Program-made: the position numbers and the translations under genes
NCBI RefSeq assembly: GCF_036345175.1
Contig: NZ_CP107780.1
Span: forward strand, 6,262,001-6,326,000
Source of the DNA: Streptomyces sp. NBC_00576
GTDB taxonomy: Bacteria; Actinomycetota; Actinomycetes; Streptomycetales; Streptomycetaceae
DNA length: 64,000 bases
Reading direction: 5' to 3'
Shown here: positions 35,306-43,889 of the stretch, piece after piece
Numbering within the stretch: the first letter of the stretch is position 1
Layout of the letters: each line of letters begins with the position of its first letter
The notes under the pieces: generated by a model
Seen by the model: only the letters and a program-made list of their open reading frames with translations
The model's database searches: none
What the model was told of the DNA's origin: nothing

Positions 35306-36070
35306 TCAGAAAGGTCCAAAACGGAAACCGACGCCGCGCACCGTGGTGATCCATCGGCTGGAACCGAGTTTACTGCGCAGGCTGCTGACGTGCGTATCTA
35401 TCGTCCGGCCGGGTTTCGCTTTGGGGTCGCTCCACACCTGGGTCATGATCTGTTTCCGCGAAAATACACTGCCCGGCCGTGAGGCGAGCAGATAGAGCAG
35501 ATCGAATTCCTTTCGGGTCACCTCTATGTACTGGCCGTCGAGGTGGATTTCCCGGGTGCGGTGATCGATGTGCAGCGAGCCGACCGCGATGATGTCCTCG
35601 GGGACGAATGGCTGCAGCCGGACCCTGCGCATCACGGCTTCTATTCGAGCAGCCAATTCGGTCAGACTGCATGGCTTGACGGCATAGTCGTCCGCTCCCG
35701 CGCGCAGACTGAGGACCCTGTCGAGTTCCGTGTCACGGGCGGTGACGACGATGATGGCGACGTCACAGACGGCCCGAATGCTGCGGCACAGTTCCACACC
35801 GTCCAGGTCGGGCAGATCCAGGTCGATGAGCAGCAGGTCGGCCTTCCGATACTGCTGAAGCGCCTCGGCGCCGGTCTGGACCTGCTCCGCCTTGTACCCA
35901 TGTCGGCGCAGTCCCAGAATGAGCAGTTCGGCGTCCTGTGACTCGCTTTCCACGGCGAGTACGCGTATGGCCTTTCGATCCGTCCGCTCCTGCGGTCGAG
36001 TGGGCGCGGATTCTGCGGGTGCACGATGCGGAATACGCGGCACGACCGTTTTCGTGGACTGGTATTTCAT
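35306..36070 (-). CDS. Atypical OmpR-type response regulator (JadR1-like pathway regulator)
   Basis: A 254-residue protein with a receiver domain (about 35-150) and a winged-helix DNA-binding domain (about 160-250, EVTRKEFDLLYLLASRPGSVFSRKQIM). Phospho-site D83, T110 and K132 are kept, but the acidic pocket, normally VEDD, reads VESES, so Mg/phosphate chemistry should be impaired. Non-phosphorylated relatives such as JadR1 sense the end product of angucycline pathways. No sensor kinase gene is next to it. The ATG at 36070 is chosen for the GGTGGAGG site 10 bases upstream. Confidence 0.87.
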   Translation of the reverse strand: MKYQSTKTVVPRIPHRAPAESAPTRPQERTDRKAIRVLAVESESQDAELLILGLRRHGYKAEQVQTGAEALQQYRKADLLLIDLDLPDLDGVELCRSIRAVCDVAIIVVTARDTELDRVLSLRAGADDYAVKPCSLTELAARIEAVMRRVRLQPFVPEDIIAVGSLHIDHRTREIHLDGQYIEVTRKEFDLLYLLASRPGSVFSRKQIMTQVWSDPKAKPGRTIDTHVSSLRSKLGSSRWITTVRGVGFRFGPF

Positions 36071-36164
36071 ACCGAGACAGCCTCCACCTTTGTTCGATAG
36101 AATGGTGTTTGAGTAAGCATCTCCATGCATGCATACATAGAATAGAAGGGCGCGCATCGCCGGA

Positions 36165-36182
36165 ATCCGACTGCAGTCGGAT
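36165..36182. promoter_or_regulatory. 18-bp perfect palindrome upstream of the response regulator
   Basis: atccgactgcagtcggat is a perfect 18-bp palindrome centred about 100 bp before the regulator's start, in an AT-richer promoter region. It could be an operator for autoregulation. Confidence 0.45.
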
Positions 36183-36398
36183 GCTTGGCGAACGGCGAAT
36201 GAAGGGGATCCGGTATTGCATCGGAATGAAGCAAAAGTCGATGCGTGCCGGGGTCATTGGGGTAACTGGCCCACGCCCGTCATCGACTTTCGCGGTTTCG
36301 TTGGTCCTGCGGCGGAGCTTGGCAGCCGTGTCGGCGAAGGGCGGCTCGGCCTTGGTGACGTGCCGCGGTGATCGGTGACAGCGCTCGGCCAAGTCGTC

Positions 36399-36530
36399 GG
36401 AGTGGTACGCCGTCATGAGCTGTCCGATGCCGAGCGGGAGTTCGTCGGCTCACTGCTGTCCGAGGGGCTACGCAGCCGGAAATGGGTGGGCGACCACCGG
36501 GTCCGCAACGAAATCGTCTGGACCTTCCGC
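36399..36530 (+). pseudogene. IS5-type transposase N-terminal stub
   Basis: GVVRRHELSDAEREFVGSLL followed by KWVGDHRVRNEIVWTFR matches the conserved N-terminus of IS5-group (DUF4096) transposases (RRHELTD-W--I-PLLP ... DHR-V-NGI-W--R). Only about 44 residues remain; no DDE core is present and no inverted repeats were found. Confidence 0.65.
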
Positions 36531-37042
36531 CACCATCGTTCGGGCCCACCAGCACGTAGGCCGGGGCCCCATTCTGTAGAGGGCGTGACTCCTGACCATC
36601 CTCTTGCGGTTCTGTACGTGGGGGCCGACCGTACGACGAGTACACGTGTCACCAAGGGCCCGGCTTCTGGAAGGTGCCGCCACGGCGACGGGTCTCCGTA
36701 GGGACGGGCAACTCTGGGATGACGGGGCGAATGCCACTCGGAACAGGGCGAGTCCACCCACGGCTTCCCCGTCGGGAGCACGGAGTTGCTGGTACGCATG
36801 TGAAGCGCCTCCTCACCCGCGCGTTGGGGGTACATGCGCGCTGCCCCCCCGGAGTCGCGACCTTGATCACCGCGTCTGTCCGCATTTGAGAATGGCGCAC
36901 TTGTTGGCAAGACGTCGAATATATTAGCACCGATCCGTGGCAAAGTGGGGCTGAAATGGGATGTGGTTCAACAAGTGCTGCAGTGTGACGGCTGTATCAT
37001 CCCGAAGGCGTGACGGGTCGAACTGGCGCGAGGAGCGTGGCC
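36531..37042. other. Gene-free stretch with probable promoter of the XRE operon
   Basis: No coding sequence recognised. The part from about 36890 is clearly AT-richer (for example gaatatattagc at 36919) and should hold the promoter of the regulator gene at 37043; no convincing -35/-10 pair with normal spacing could be fixed. Confidence 0.4.
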
Positions 37043-37543
37043 ATGGAGTCGAACGGCGACCGGGAACGGCAGCAATCATTGTCCGAGCGTTTGAACTCGC
37101 TGTTTGCGATGGTGCGATGGGTCGACGCACACGGTCGGCAACGGGAGTACTCCACCGCCGAGGTGGCCAAGGCGGTCACCACTGACCCGTCGCATCCGAC
37201 GACCTTGTCCCGGAGCTATCTGACGATGCTTCGCAACGGTTCACACAGCAACCCGACGCTGAGCGTGCTGGAGGGTCTTGCCAAGTTCTTCGACGACCAC
37301 CGCCCACCGGGGACGCCGCCGGTCACGGTGCAGTGGCTGGTCGCTCAGGAGGACCCCGAGGACGAGCTGTTGCGGCAGCGACTCGCAGATCACCAGGTGC
37401 GGGCGATCGCGATGAGGGCGGGCGCGATGACGCCGGCCATGCGCAAGCAACTGCTCAAGATGATTGCGATCCTCGATCAGGACGGTGCCCCGATCCCTGC
37501 CCTGGAGAACGAGGAAGGAAACCATGACCGTACGCGAACGTGA
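37043..37543 (+). CDS. XRE-family helix-turn-helix regulator
   Basis: A 166-residue protein. Residues about 10-85 form an HTH domain: YSTAEVAKAV, then HPTTLSRSYLTMLRNGSHSNPTLSVLEGLAKFF, the typical XRE recognition-helix block. The C-terminal half is helical. ATG with AGGAG 7 bases before it. It overlaps an ImmA/IrrE peptidase gene, the standard partner that cleaves such repressors. In Streptomyces this pair is often labelled as a toxin-antitoxin-like regulator component. Confidence 0.85.
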   Translation: MESNGDRERQQSLSERLNSLFAMVRWVDAHGRQREYSTAEVAKAVTTDPSHPTTLSRSYLTMLRNGSHSNPTLSVLEGLAKFFDDHRPPGTPPVTVQWLVAQEDPEDELLRQRLADHQVRAIAMRAGAMTPAMRKQLLKMIAILDQDGAPIPALENEEGNHDRTRT

Positions 37544-38045
37544 ACTCCGTCGCCACTGCAGGCAGCTGCTGCGGAAACTTGACATTCAACCGCGCCTGCG
37601 CGTTGACGAGTTATGCCTCAAACTCGGTCAACATTTGAACAAACCTATCCGACTGATTCCCTGGGCGCTTCCAGTGCCAGGCCCATTCGGACTCTGGATG
37701 TCCCGACCGAACGAAGAGGTGGTCTTTTATCAGGAGGAAACCACGCGCGTTCACCAGGATCACATTATCCTGCATGAGATAGGTCATATCCTCGCTGATC
37801 ATCAGGACGACGGTGACGTAAGTGAGGACCTCCCCGATCTCGGCCCGGAATTTCCCCACGACTTGACCACACGGGGTTTTCGTCGCACCTGCTACACCGA
37901 GGACTACGAACGCGAGGCCGAACTGGTGGCGACGATCATCCAGGAGTGGGCGGTGGTCATCGACTACGTCACTCCCCGTACGTCCGAGGACCCGGCTCTC
38001 GGTCCGCTGCGTTCCGCACTGAACCCCCACTGGGGGTGGATGTGA
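37524..38045 (+). CDS. ImmA/IrrE-like metallopeptidase
   Basis: A 173-residue protein with the zinc motif HEIGH near residue 89 and a third ligand region YEREAELVA about 40 residues later. The family cleaves XRE-type repressors or acts as a toxin component. It contains a TTA codon at 37611, so translation may depend on the bldA tRNA. It overlaps the regulator upstream by 20 bases and the membrane protein downstream by one base (TGATG). Confidence 0.85.
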   Translation: MTVRERELRRHCRQLLRKLDIQPRLRVDELCLKLGQHLNKPIRLIPWALPVPGPFGLWMSRPNEEVVFYQEETTRVHQDHIILHEIGHILADHQDDGDVSEDLPDLGPEFPHDLTTRGFRRTCYTEDYEREAELVATIIQEWAVVIDYVTPRTSEDPALGPLRSALNPHWGWM

Positions 38046-39169
38046 TGTTCCAAGTACCTCTGATCACCCTGCTGAGCATCGGAGTGCTGTGGAAGGGCAT
38101 CGACCTGGCGCGCGCTCCCCACGGCAGGGTACTGCGCTTCCTTGTCGCCTCCCTGCTCATGCTGCTGGGCGGAGAAGTCCTCAGCCTTCCCGAGGTCAAC
38201 GGCGCGATCGACGCGGCCACGGCCGTCGGTGTCGGCAAGATGGCATTCAACGGGATCTACATGTCCGGCCTGTTCGCCCTCATCCTGTTCTTCGCCTCCT
38301 CCACGCGTGGCACGGACGCTTATCGTCGGAGCCTACGGATCAACGTCGGCCTCCTCGCCGGTGCCCTGATGGCCCTCATGATCTCCATGATCGCCACACC
38401 TGCGACGATGCGTGGTCACTCATTGGGTACCCCGTATATGGCGGAGCCGGCCATCGCCTCGTTCTACCTCATCGGCAATGCCTGCTTCGTCTACGCCTAT
38501 CTGGCCTCCGCGCTCTGGGCCCTGCGCTACGGGCGCAGGGTGTCCCGGCACCTCCGACTCGGCTTGCGGACCATGGCCCTGGGACTCCTCGGACTGACGA
38601 TCACCTCGGTCAACCGCATGATCCTGGTGGTTCTGCGCATCGACGAACCAGGGTCGCACGAGGCGTTCAACACGGTGAACTGGTCCATCTCCAACTGGGC
38701 CATGGGAAGCGTCCTCATCGGAATCTGTTACTCGGCCTGTGTGCAGCTGATCACCCGCCTGCGGTCGACCGTGCACCACCGCCGCATGCGCCAGGAGCTC
38801 ACCCCCCTGTGGACGGTCCTCACCGACGCCTACCCGGAACTCGTCCTGAACCAGACACCGGCCGGTTCCAAGTGGCATCGTCGTACCCACGAGCAGAGGT
38901 TCTATCGTCGGCTCATCGAATGCCGCGACGGACTGGTGCTCCTGAGCCCCTACCTGACGCGTGTCGCGCCTGACGCCGATCTCGCCCGTGGCCCGGCCGA
39001 CCGACTCGCTCGGCACATCACCGAGGCGCTGGCGCTGAAGCCGAGGGCTGAGTGCCCGCACACCGAGTTGTCGGCCGCTCGCGTCGCGTCACCAGCCAGC
39101 AACGACTTGGGCGCCGACGCCCGTGAACTCATCGCTATATCCCACGCCTTACGCGAGAGGAAATCGTGA
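38045..39169 (+). CDS. MAB_1171c-type membrane protein (putative transporter)
   Basis: A 374-residue protein with about seven hydrophobic segments in the first 240 residues (FQVPLITLLSIGVLW, MSGLFALILFF, VGLLAGALMALMISMI and so on), then a cytosolic C-terminal domain with LTPLWTVLTDAYPEL and EQRFYRRLIECRDGLVLL. This matches the actinobacterial MAB_1171c family, whose function is unknown and which often follows an XRE/ImmA pair. A TTA codon lies at 39149. ATG is reinitiated directly at the upstream stop; it overlaps the next start by 4 bases. Confidence 0.75.
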   Translation: MFQVPLITLLSIGVLWKGIDLARAPHGRVLRFLVASLLMLLGGEVLSLPEVNGAIDAATAVGVGKMAFNGIYMSGLFALILFFASSTRGTDAYRRSLRINVGLLAGALMALMISMIATPATMRGHSLGTPYMAEPAIASFYLIGNACFVYAYLASALWALRYGRRVSRHLRLGLRTMALGLLGLTITSVNRMILVVLRIDEPGSHEAFNTVNWSISNWAMGSVLIGICYSACVQLITRLRSTVHHRRMRQELTPLWTVLTDAYPELVLNQTPAGSKWHRRTHEQRFYRRLIECRDGLVLLSPYLTRVAPDADLARGPADRLARHITEALALKPRAECPHTELSAARVASPASNDLGADARELIAISHALRERKS

Positions 39170-40350
39170 ACAAGGTACTGATCACTGCGGATCGTGTCAT
39201 CGCCGGGCCCGCGAATCAGGTGACCGTCGACGGCGCCGTGCTCGTCGAATCCGGCGTCATTGCCTCTTTAGGTACCGCCGCCGAGTTGGACGCGTCGGTG
39301 GATACGCAAGTACCTCGGTTGCGGTGTCCTGGAGCGACAGTGATGCCCGGAATGATGGACTGTCATGTCCACCTTGCCTTTGATGCGGGTCCGGACCTGA
39401 TCAGCGCGGTGGCGAACGCCGACCCGGGCAAGCTCTCCACCGCCATGGCGGAGCGCGCCCAGCAACTGCTGGCCGCTGGAGTGACGACCGTACGGGATCT
39501 CGGTGACCGTGACGGGCTCACCGTGGCGTTGCGCTCCTCCATCGACTCCGGGGCCACAGTCGGGCCCCGTATCGTCGCAGCGACCGCACCATTGACCTCG
39601 CACGGTGGTCATTGCGGCTTTCTCGGCGGTGAAGTGACCACGGACGACAACATCCGGGCACAGATCGCCCGCAACGCGGCAGCCGGTGCCGACGTGATCA
39701 AGGTGATGGCCTCGGGCGGCGCACTCACCCCGAATGGTCCGCGTATGTGGGAGGCGCAGTTCACCCCCCGCCAACTGCGCCTGATCGTTGAGGAAGCGGC
39801 ACGCTACAGCTTGGGAGTGGCCGCTCACGCTCACGGCACCGAGACCATTGGTCATTGTGTGGCCGCCGGCGTCCGAACCATTGAACACTGTTCTTGGCGC
39901 ACCGCGGAGGGCATCGTCTACGACCCAGCGACCACTCGGCGTATCGTTGACAACGATATTTCCGTCTGCCGCTGTATCTCCGGGGACTGGCAGCTGTTCC
40001 TCGAGCAGATGGGACCCGAACGCGGCAAGGCCATGGTCGAGGTCATTCAGGAGATGCGGGAGGCCGGTGTCCGGTTCATCGCCGGCACAGATGCCGGCGT
40101 GCCGGGGGCGCGGTTCGGCGACTACGTCGGAATGCTCGAGTTCTTCGCCTCGCTCGGCTTCGAAAATGGCGAGATCGTCGACATGGCCACCGTAAACCCC
40201 GCCCACGCCCTCGGACTCTCCGATACAGGCGTCCTGGCTCCCGGAATGCGTGCCGACCTCATCGTCATCGACGGTAACCCTTTGGCCGAGTTGGGCGCCC
40301 TCCGCCGGATCCGACACATCTTCACGGCAGGCCGCCCGGTCACCAAGTGA
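39166..40350 (+). CDS. Amidohydrolase family metal-dependent hydrolase
   Basis: A 394-residue amidohydrolase with the metal-ligand set complete: MDCHVHL (HxH), DVIKVMASGG (bridging Lys), VAAHAHGT (His), IEHCSW (His) and IAGTDAG (Asp). It resembles imidazolonepropionase/prolidase-like (Xaa-Pro or aryldialkyl) members of the superfamily. GTG start overlapping the membrane gene. A TTA codon lies at 39268. The substrate is unknown; its coupling to a regulator-peptidase-membrane set is unusual. Confidence 0.85.
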   Translation: MNKVLITADRVIAGPANQVTVDGAVLVESGVIASLGTAAELDASVDTQVPRLRCPGATVMPGMMDCHVHLAFDAGPDLISAVANADPGKLSTAMAERAQQLLAAGVTTVRDLGDRDGLTVALRSSIDSGATVGPRIVAATAPLTSHGGHCGFLGGEVTTDDNIRAQIARNAAAGADVIKVMASGGALTPNGPRMWEAQFTPRQLRLIVEEAARYSLGVAAHAHGTETIGHCVAAGVRTIEHCSWRTAEGIVYDPATTRRIVDNDISVCRCISGDWQLFLEQMGPERGKAMVEVIQEMREAGVRFIAGTDAGVPGARFGDYVGMLEFFASLGFENGEIVDMATVNPAHALGLSDTGVLAPGMRADLIVIDGNPLAELGALRRIRHIFTAGRPVTK

Positions 40351-40365
40351 AGGATGATGGATAGG

Positions 40366-40391
40366 GCCTGTCCCCCGAGTGGTGGACAGGC
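40366..40391 (+). terminator. Hairpin after the amidohydrolase gene
   Basis: gcctgtcc / ggacaggc, 8-bp stem, 10-base loop, 16 bp after the stop. It may be a terminator; the sequence also looks like an insertion-sequence end. The rest of 40392-40607 has no gene. Confidence 0.4.
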
Positions 40392-40607
40392 TCCTCCAGT
40401 TCGACGGGGAGTGCCGAGGCCGAGGGAGGTGCTCGACTTTTGCTGTTTTCGCAGCCGTGTGGTGAGGCTGCAGGCGGGGGGAGTTGGCCAAGTCGGCTGC
40501 CGGCTGCTGGGAAATGGGGGAAGCAGCGGCGGGGGACCTGACCCCGGGTTTTGGAACCAGAGACGCTTGGATCTTGATGGTCCGGGTGGATATGGAGTCC
40601 CGCACAG

Positions 40608-41346
40608 ATGGCTATGAAGCGCTATCCCGCCGAGTTCACAGCGGTCGCGGTCGCGTTGTACCGCTCGAGGCCGGGAGCGACGATCAAGTCGGTCGCCACT
40701 GATCTCAGGGTGAACACCGAGACGCTGCGCAACTGGATCCGGTCCGCTGACGGACGGCGCCCCGGAGCGCGCTCTGCGCCGCGTTCCAAGGATCCGGCTG
40801 GCGTCAAGCGGCTGTGCACCATCATCGGGATCGCCCGGTCCAGCTTCTACTACTGGCGTAAGACCGCACCCGCGCGGGCCGCCAGGCAGGCCGCCGACGA
40901 CCAGCTCGCGCGGCGAATACGGGCCGCGCACACCGCCTCGGACGGCACTTACGGAGTCCCGCGCATCACCGCCGAACTCCGCGAGGACAGCGAGCGCGTG
41001 AACCACAAGCGTGTCGCCCGCGTCATGCGGACCATCGGGCTCGCCGGCCTGCGCCTGCGCAAGAAGCACCGCACCACGATCCCGGACCCGGCCGCAGTCA
41101 AGGCCGCGGACCTGATCTGCCTGGCGACGGTCATCGATCTGTGCTCACGCCGCCTGGTGGGCTGCGCGATCGCCGACCATATGCGGGCCGAACTCGTCGT
41201 TGACGCCCTGGCGGCGGCCGAGCAGACCCGCGGCAGTCTCGGCGGCGCGATCTTTCACTGCGACCACGGTTCGCCCAATATACGAGTGCCGCGTTCGCCG
41301 ACGCCTGCGAACGAGCCGGTGTGAGAAGGAGTATGAGCGCGGTCGG
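40608..41346 (+). pseudogene. IS3-family transposase, fused and truncated
   Basis: OrfA-like start (MKRYPAEFTAVAVALYRSRP, TETLRNWIR) is fused by deletion to OrfB-like sequence (IARSSFYYWRKTAPARAARQ, YGVPRITAEL, VNHKRVARVMRTIGLAGLRL). A second deletion removes the IGRDFT/first catalytic part; LATVIDLCSRRLVGCAIADH and HCDHGS remain. A frameshift near 41271 moves AQYTSAAFADACERAGVRRSMSAVG to another frame, ending about 41346. A likely left end, tgaccccgggttttgg, lies at 40539. Not functional. Confidence 0.85.
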
Positions 41347-41492
41347 TCACCTCACCTCCGACGAGCGCACTCGCTCCCACCGCCCTTCCACCCCGCACCG
41401 TCCCGCGTCGAACCACCGGTCACCCCACGGAGTCCAGCTACTACCCTGTAGGACAGTGACAATGCCGTTCTGGAGGGCTACTACATCCGTAG

Positions 41493-41531
41493 GTGCGGCC
41501 GTGTGCGGCCGTGTGCGGCCAGAGTGCGGCC
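41493..41531. repeat. Arm-type repeats left of att1 (GTGCGGCC x4)
   Basis: gtgcggcc occurs at 41493, 41503, 41513 and 41524, spaced 10-11 bp, one helical turn. The same block precedes att2. Probable integrase or excisionase binding sites. Confidence 0.55.
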
Positions 41532-41593
41532 GGACGCCTTTGGACGGGGTAACACAGGGTGTCATGGTGGAACTGTTCACAGGTGCTCTGATC

Positions 41594-41709
41594 AGGCAGA
41601 ACAGCACCGGGTGGCACGAGCAGGAACGAGACATCACGAATCCCCATGGTCTCGTAATGCGTAGGTCTCGGGTTCGAATCCCGAAGGCGGCTCCATGGTG
41701 AACCCCAGG
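41594..41709 (+). repeat. att1: 116-bp direct repeat containing a tRNA-Thr(CGT) 3' half
   Basis: Identical over 116 bp to 50926-51041. Bases 41651-41695 are the anticodon-to-CCA half of a tRNA-Thr: ctcgtaatg (anticodon CGT), T arm gggttcgaatccc, then ggcggctcca. No 5' half precedes it, so it is not an intact tRNA but an attachment-site copy left by an integrative element. Confidence 0.85.
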
Positions 41710-41740
41710 TCAGGCCTTTGACCTGGGGTTTCTTCTTTTC
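41701..41740. terminator. tRNA/element terminator at att1
   Basis: aaccccaggtca / tgacctggggtt, perfect 12-bp stem with 6-base loop, followed by tcttcttttc. Equivalent hairpins follow att2 and att3. Confidence 0.8.
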
Positions 41741-42561
41741 GTTGACCTTGGGATTCGGGCCAAACGGACACGCGCAGTCTGCGCATCGCAATGCGTAGGT
41801 CGAAGGTGTGGCCTCTGCGGTGATGCCTAGGCTCAGGGTCTCTGAGCTGGGTTTTTGCGGGAACGATGGCGTTGGCTGAGGCGCCATCGAGGACCATGTG
41901 CGGCCAGTGTGCGGCCATGAGTGCAGCGACAGTGCCGGAGCGGCCATCGGAGGTCGAGTTTCTGGGCTCATCGTTGACCGATGCTTTGTTGGTATTCGAC
42001 AACCACGCCGATGGACTCGAACCCGCCAAGTGGGCACGCAGGTGATCGTCGAGCTGCGTGCGGCAGGTGCTTGGGCCGCTGCAGTCGAACTCACGCCCAG
42101 CGTGATCGGTGAGGCAAGGGCTTTTTGGCCTTCTGGTGCATCGGCGCCCTCCTGCACTGCGAGGCGCAGGTCCGTGTCGGCGTATCGATCGTCGGCCAGG
42201 CCCGCTGAAGTGCTGGGCGCAGTCGGGATGCTCCCGCAGGACGGAGGCCACGAGCACGGCAGTTCCGTCGGTCAGGCCGTGCACCAGGGTCTGATCTTGT
42301 TCTGCGGGAGCCATTGGTCCCAGGCTCCGTCCCAGACGCACAGGGCACGAGCGGCCCATCCAGTGCTTGCTGCGGGCTTCGCCCACGGCGACGGCACCGT
42401 GATGGAGGGGAAGGACACCGAGCGGCTGCTGGGAGGTTCTGGCACACCGGTTGCGAACTCGGCTACCTCGAGTCGGAACGGTTCATCGACGCCCTGATCT
42501 CCCTGTCCACGACTGGCCGCGCGGCCGCCCTCGCGGCGCTCCGCCTCCATCTGAGCGCGCC
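41741..42561. other. Gene-free stretch; possible decayed integrase tail
   Basis: No intact gene. An att-like echo (cgcaatgcgtaggtcg) lies at 41787-41802, and gtgcggcc arm repeats lie at 41898-41905 and 41909-41916. At the right edge of the window equivalent arm repeats are inside the 3' end of an integrase gene read leftward, so a leftward integrase may once have ended here; the remaining frames are not convincing. A rightward frame at about 42430-42560 is also unrecognised. Confidence 0.4.
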
Positions 42562-43731
42562 TCAGCGGGCTGTCAGGCCGGCGTTGGTGAGGCGTCGCAT
42601 CAGCGAGGACTTGCCGCGGTGCTGCTCGCGCAGGGCGTGCAGGCGCCGGGCGAACTCCTCGGGGGTACCCGCCCGGTCGTGGACCTCGCGGAGATCCTTC
42701 AGCAGGGTGACGGCGTTGTCGTAGGGGCCGGGCTGCTTCTGCCCGATCAGGTGGGCGATGTCCTGCCAGGCTTGCTCGGCGTTCTCGGCCAGGCGGTCCA
42801 GGTGGCTCTCGTGAGCCCGCTGTTCGGCCCGGAGGGCTTGGTCGCGGGCCTGCTCTTGCTGTCGTGTGTGCTCGCTGCGCACCTCGTGGGCGGCGTCGAG
42901 GAGCCCCGCGGCTGAGCGGCGCCGGGAAGCGGTGGACGGTTCGGCCGTACCACGGGACGCGGCGCGGTGGCGGGCCAGCAGAGTGGGGCCCGGCTGCGGG
43001 GCGGTGCCCAGGGCCGCGTCCAGCAGCAGGGTGTCCTTCTCGCGTGGTGCCAGGGCTCGGATCCAGGCGGCCAGTGCGTCCTTGTCGATCGCCGGGGAAG
43101 GGGCGGCACCGCCGACGCGGGCAGCCGCGGTGAGCAGATGCGGGTCGACGTGCAGGAAGTCCGCCAAGGCCTGCTGCGGACCGGTGAGTTGGGCAAGGCC
43201 TGCGGGTACGGGCGGCTCGATGGCGTGGGTGTACTCGTCCTCGTCGACGCCTTCCTCCAGCTCCCAGCGGGTGAGCGCGGAGAGCCAGGCCAGATAGAGG
43301 GGGCGCAGGTCGCCCGCGGCGAGTTCGGCACGCAGGGTGGTGAAGGAGGCGAGGGAGAAGGAGGTCTCGAAGTCCCATTCGCCGCCGTCTTCGGACGAGT
43401 AGGAGAAGTCGAGCAGGAGGTGCCCTTTCCTGGTCCAGCAGGTCAAGGCGTCTTCCGCGCAGTACGGTTCGGCGTTGCGGGCGGGCAGCAGTGTGGTGGG
43501 CAGGCGCAGCATCAGGCGCCGCGAGCCCCAGTTGGCGAAGTACAGGTGGGCGTCGTACACCTGCTCCATCAGTTTGCGCTCGTCGCCGCGGAAGTTGGCG
43601 TAGTGGTACTCGTTGACGAAGTGCGTCGCGCTGGTCCGGGCCCGGCTCGACAGCGCCCGCACCCCTTCGAGTTCGTCCTTGTTCAACGGTCGGTCGATGG
43701 CCTGGAACTCGTAGTACTGGTACTCGCTCAC
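42562..43731 (-). CDS. Conserved hypothetical protein (YQYYEF-type)
   Basis: A 389-residue soluble protein opening with YQYYEFQAIDRPLNKDELEG, then ATHFVNEYHYANFRGDERKLM, AHLYFANWGSRRLMLRLP. The C-terminal third (about 270-389) is Ala/Arg/Glu-rich and helical, probably coiled coil. I recall similar N-termini beside SWIM zinc-finger protein genes, but no such gene is here and the function is unknown. Its GTG start is divergent from the oxygenase gene, with 158 bp between. Confidence 0.7.
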   Translation of the reverse strand: MSEYQYYEFQAIDRPLNKDELEGVRALSSRARTSATHFVNEYHYANFRGDERKLMEQVYDAHLYFANWGSRRLMLRLPTTLLPARNAEPYCAEDALTCWTRKGHLLLDFSYSSEDGGEWDFETSFSLASFTTLRAELAAGDLRPLYLAWLSALTRWELEEGVDEDEYTHAIEPPVPAGLAQLTGPQQALADFLHVDPHLLTAAARVGGAAPSPAIDKDALAAWIRALAPREKDTLLLDAALGTAPQPGPTLLARHRAASRGTAEPSTASRRRSAAGLLDAAHEVRSEHTRQQEQARDQALRAEQRAHESHLDRLAENAEQAWQDIAHLIGQKQPGPYDNAVTLLKDLREVHDRAGTPEEFARRLHALREQHRGKSSLMRRLTNAGLTAR

Positions 43732-43889
43732 GGCCGTGCAGCCTACCGACAGGTGCTGCGGCTCATCTCACGGGACCTGACTGTGATGCCTCGTTCGGGG
43801 CCCATCCACGGTTACGGTCCTGGCGGTGTCGCCGGGTTCGTAGGATCGGGCCGAGAACGACGTACCCGCAGGGGTCGGAGGGCAGGAAC

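Noticed and set aside
34628..35482. A 284-codon gene from a TTG start
   Set aside because: Composition changes along the frame, no domain, and recognisable glycosyltransferase pieces lie in other frames of the same stretch.
41651..41695. A functional tRNA-Thr gene at att1 (and at att2, att3)
   Set aside because: Only the anticodon-to-3' half is present; no acceptor 5' strand or D arm precedes any of the three copies.
41746..42386. Leftward integrase gene next to att1
   Set aside because: The position would fit, but the frame shows no tyrosine- or serine-recombinase motifs; recorded only as a possible decayed tail.
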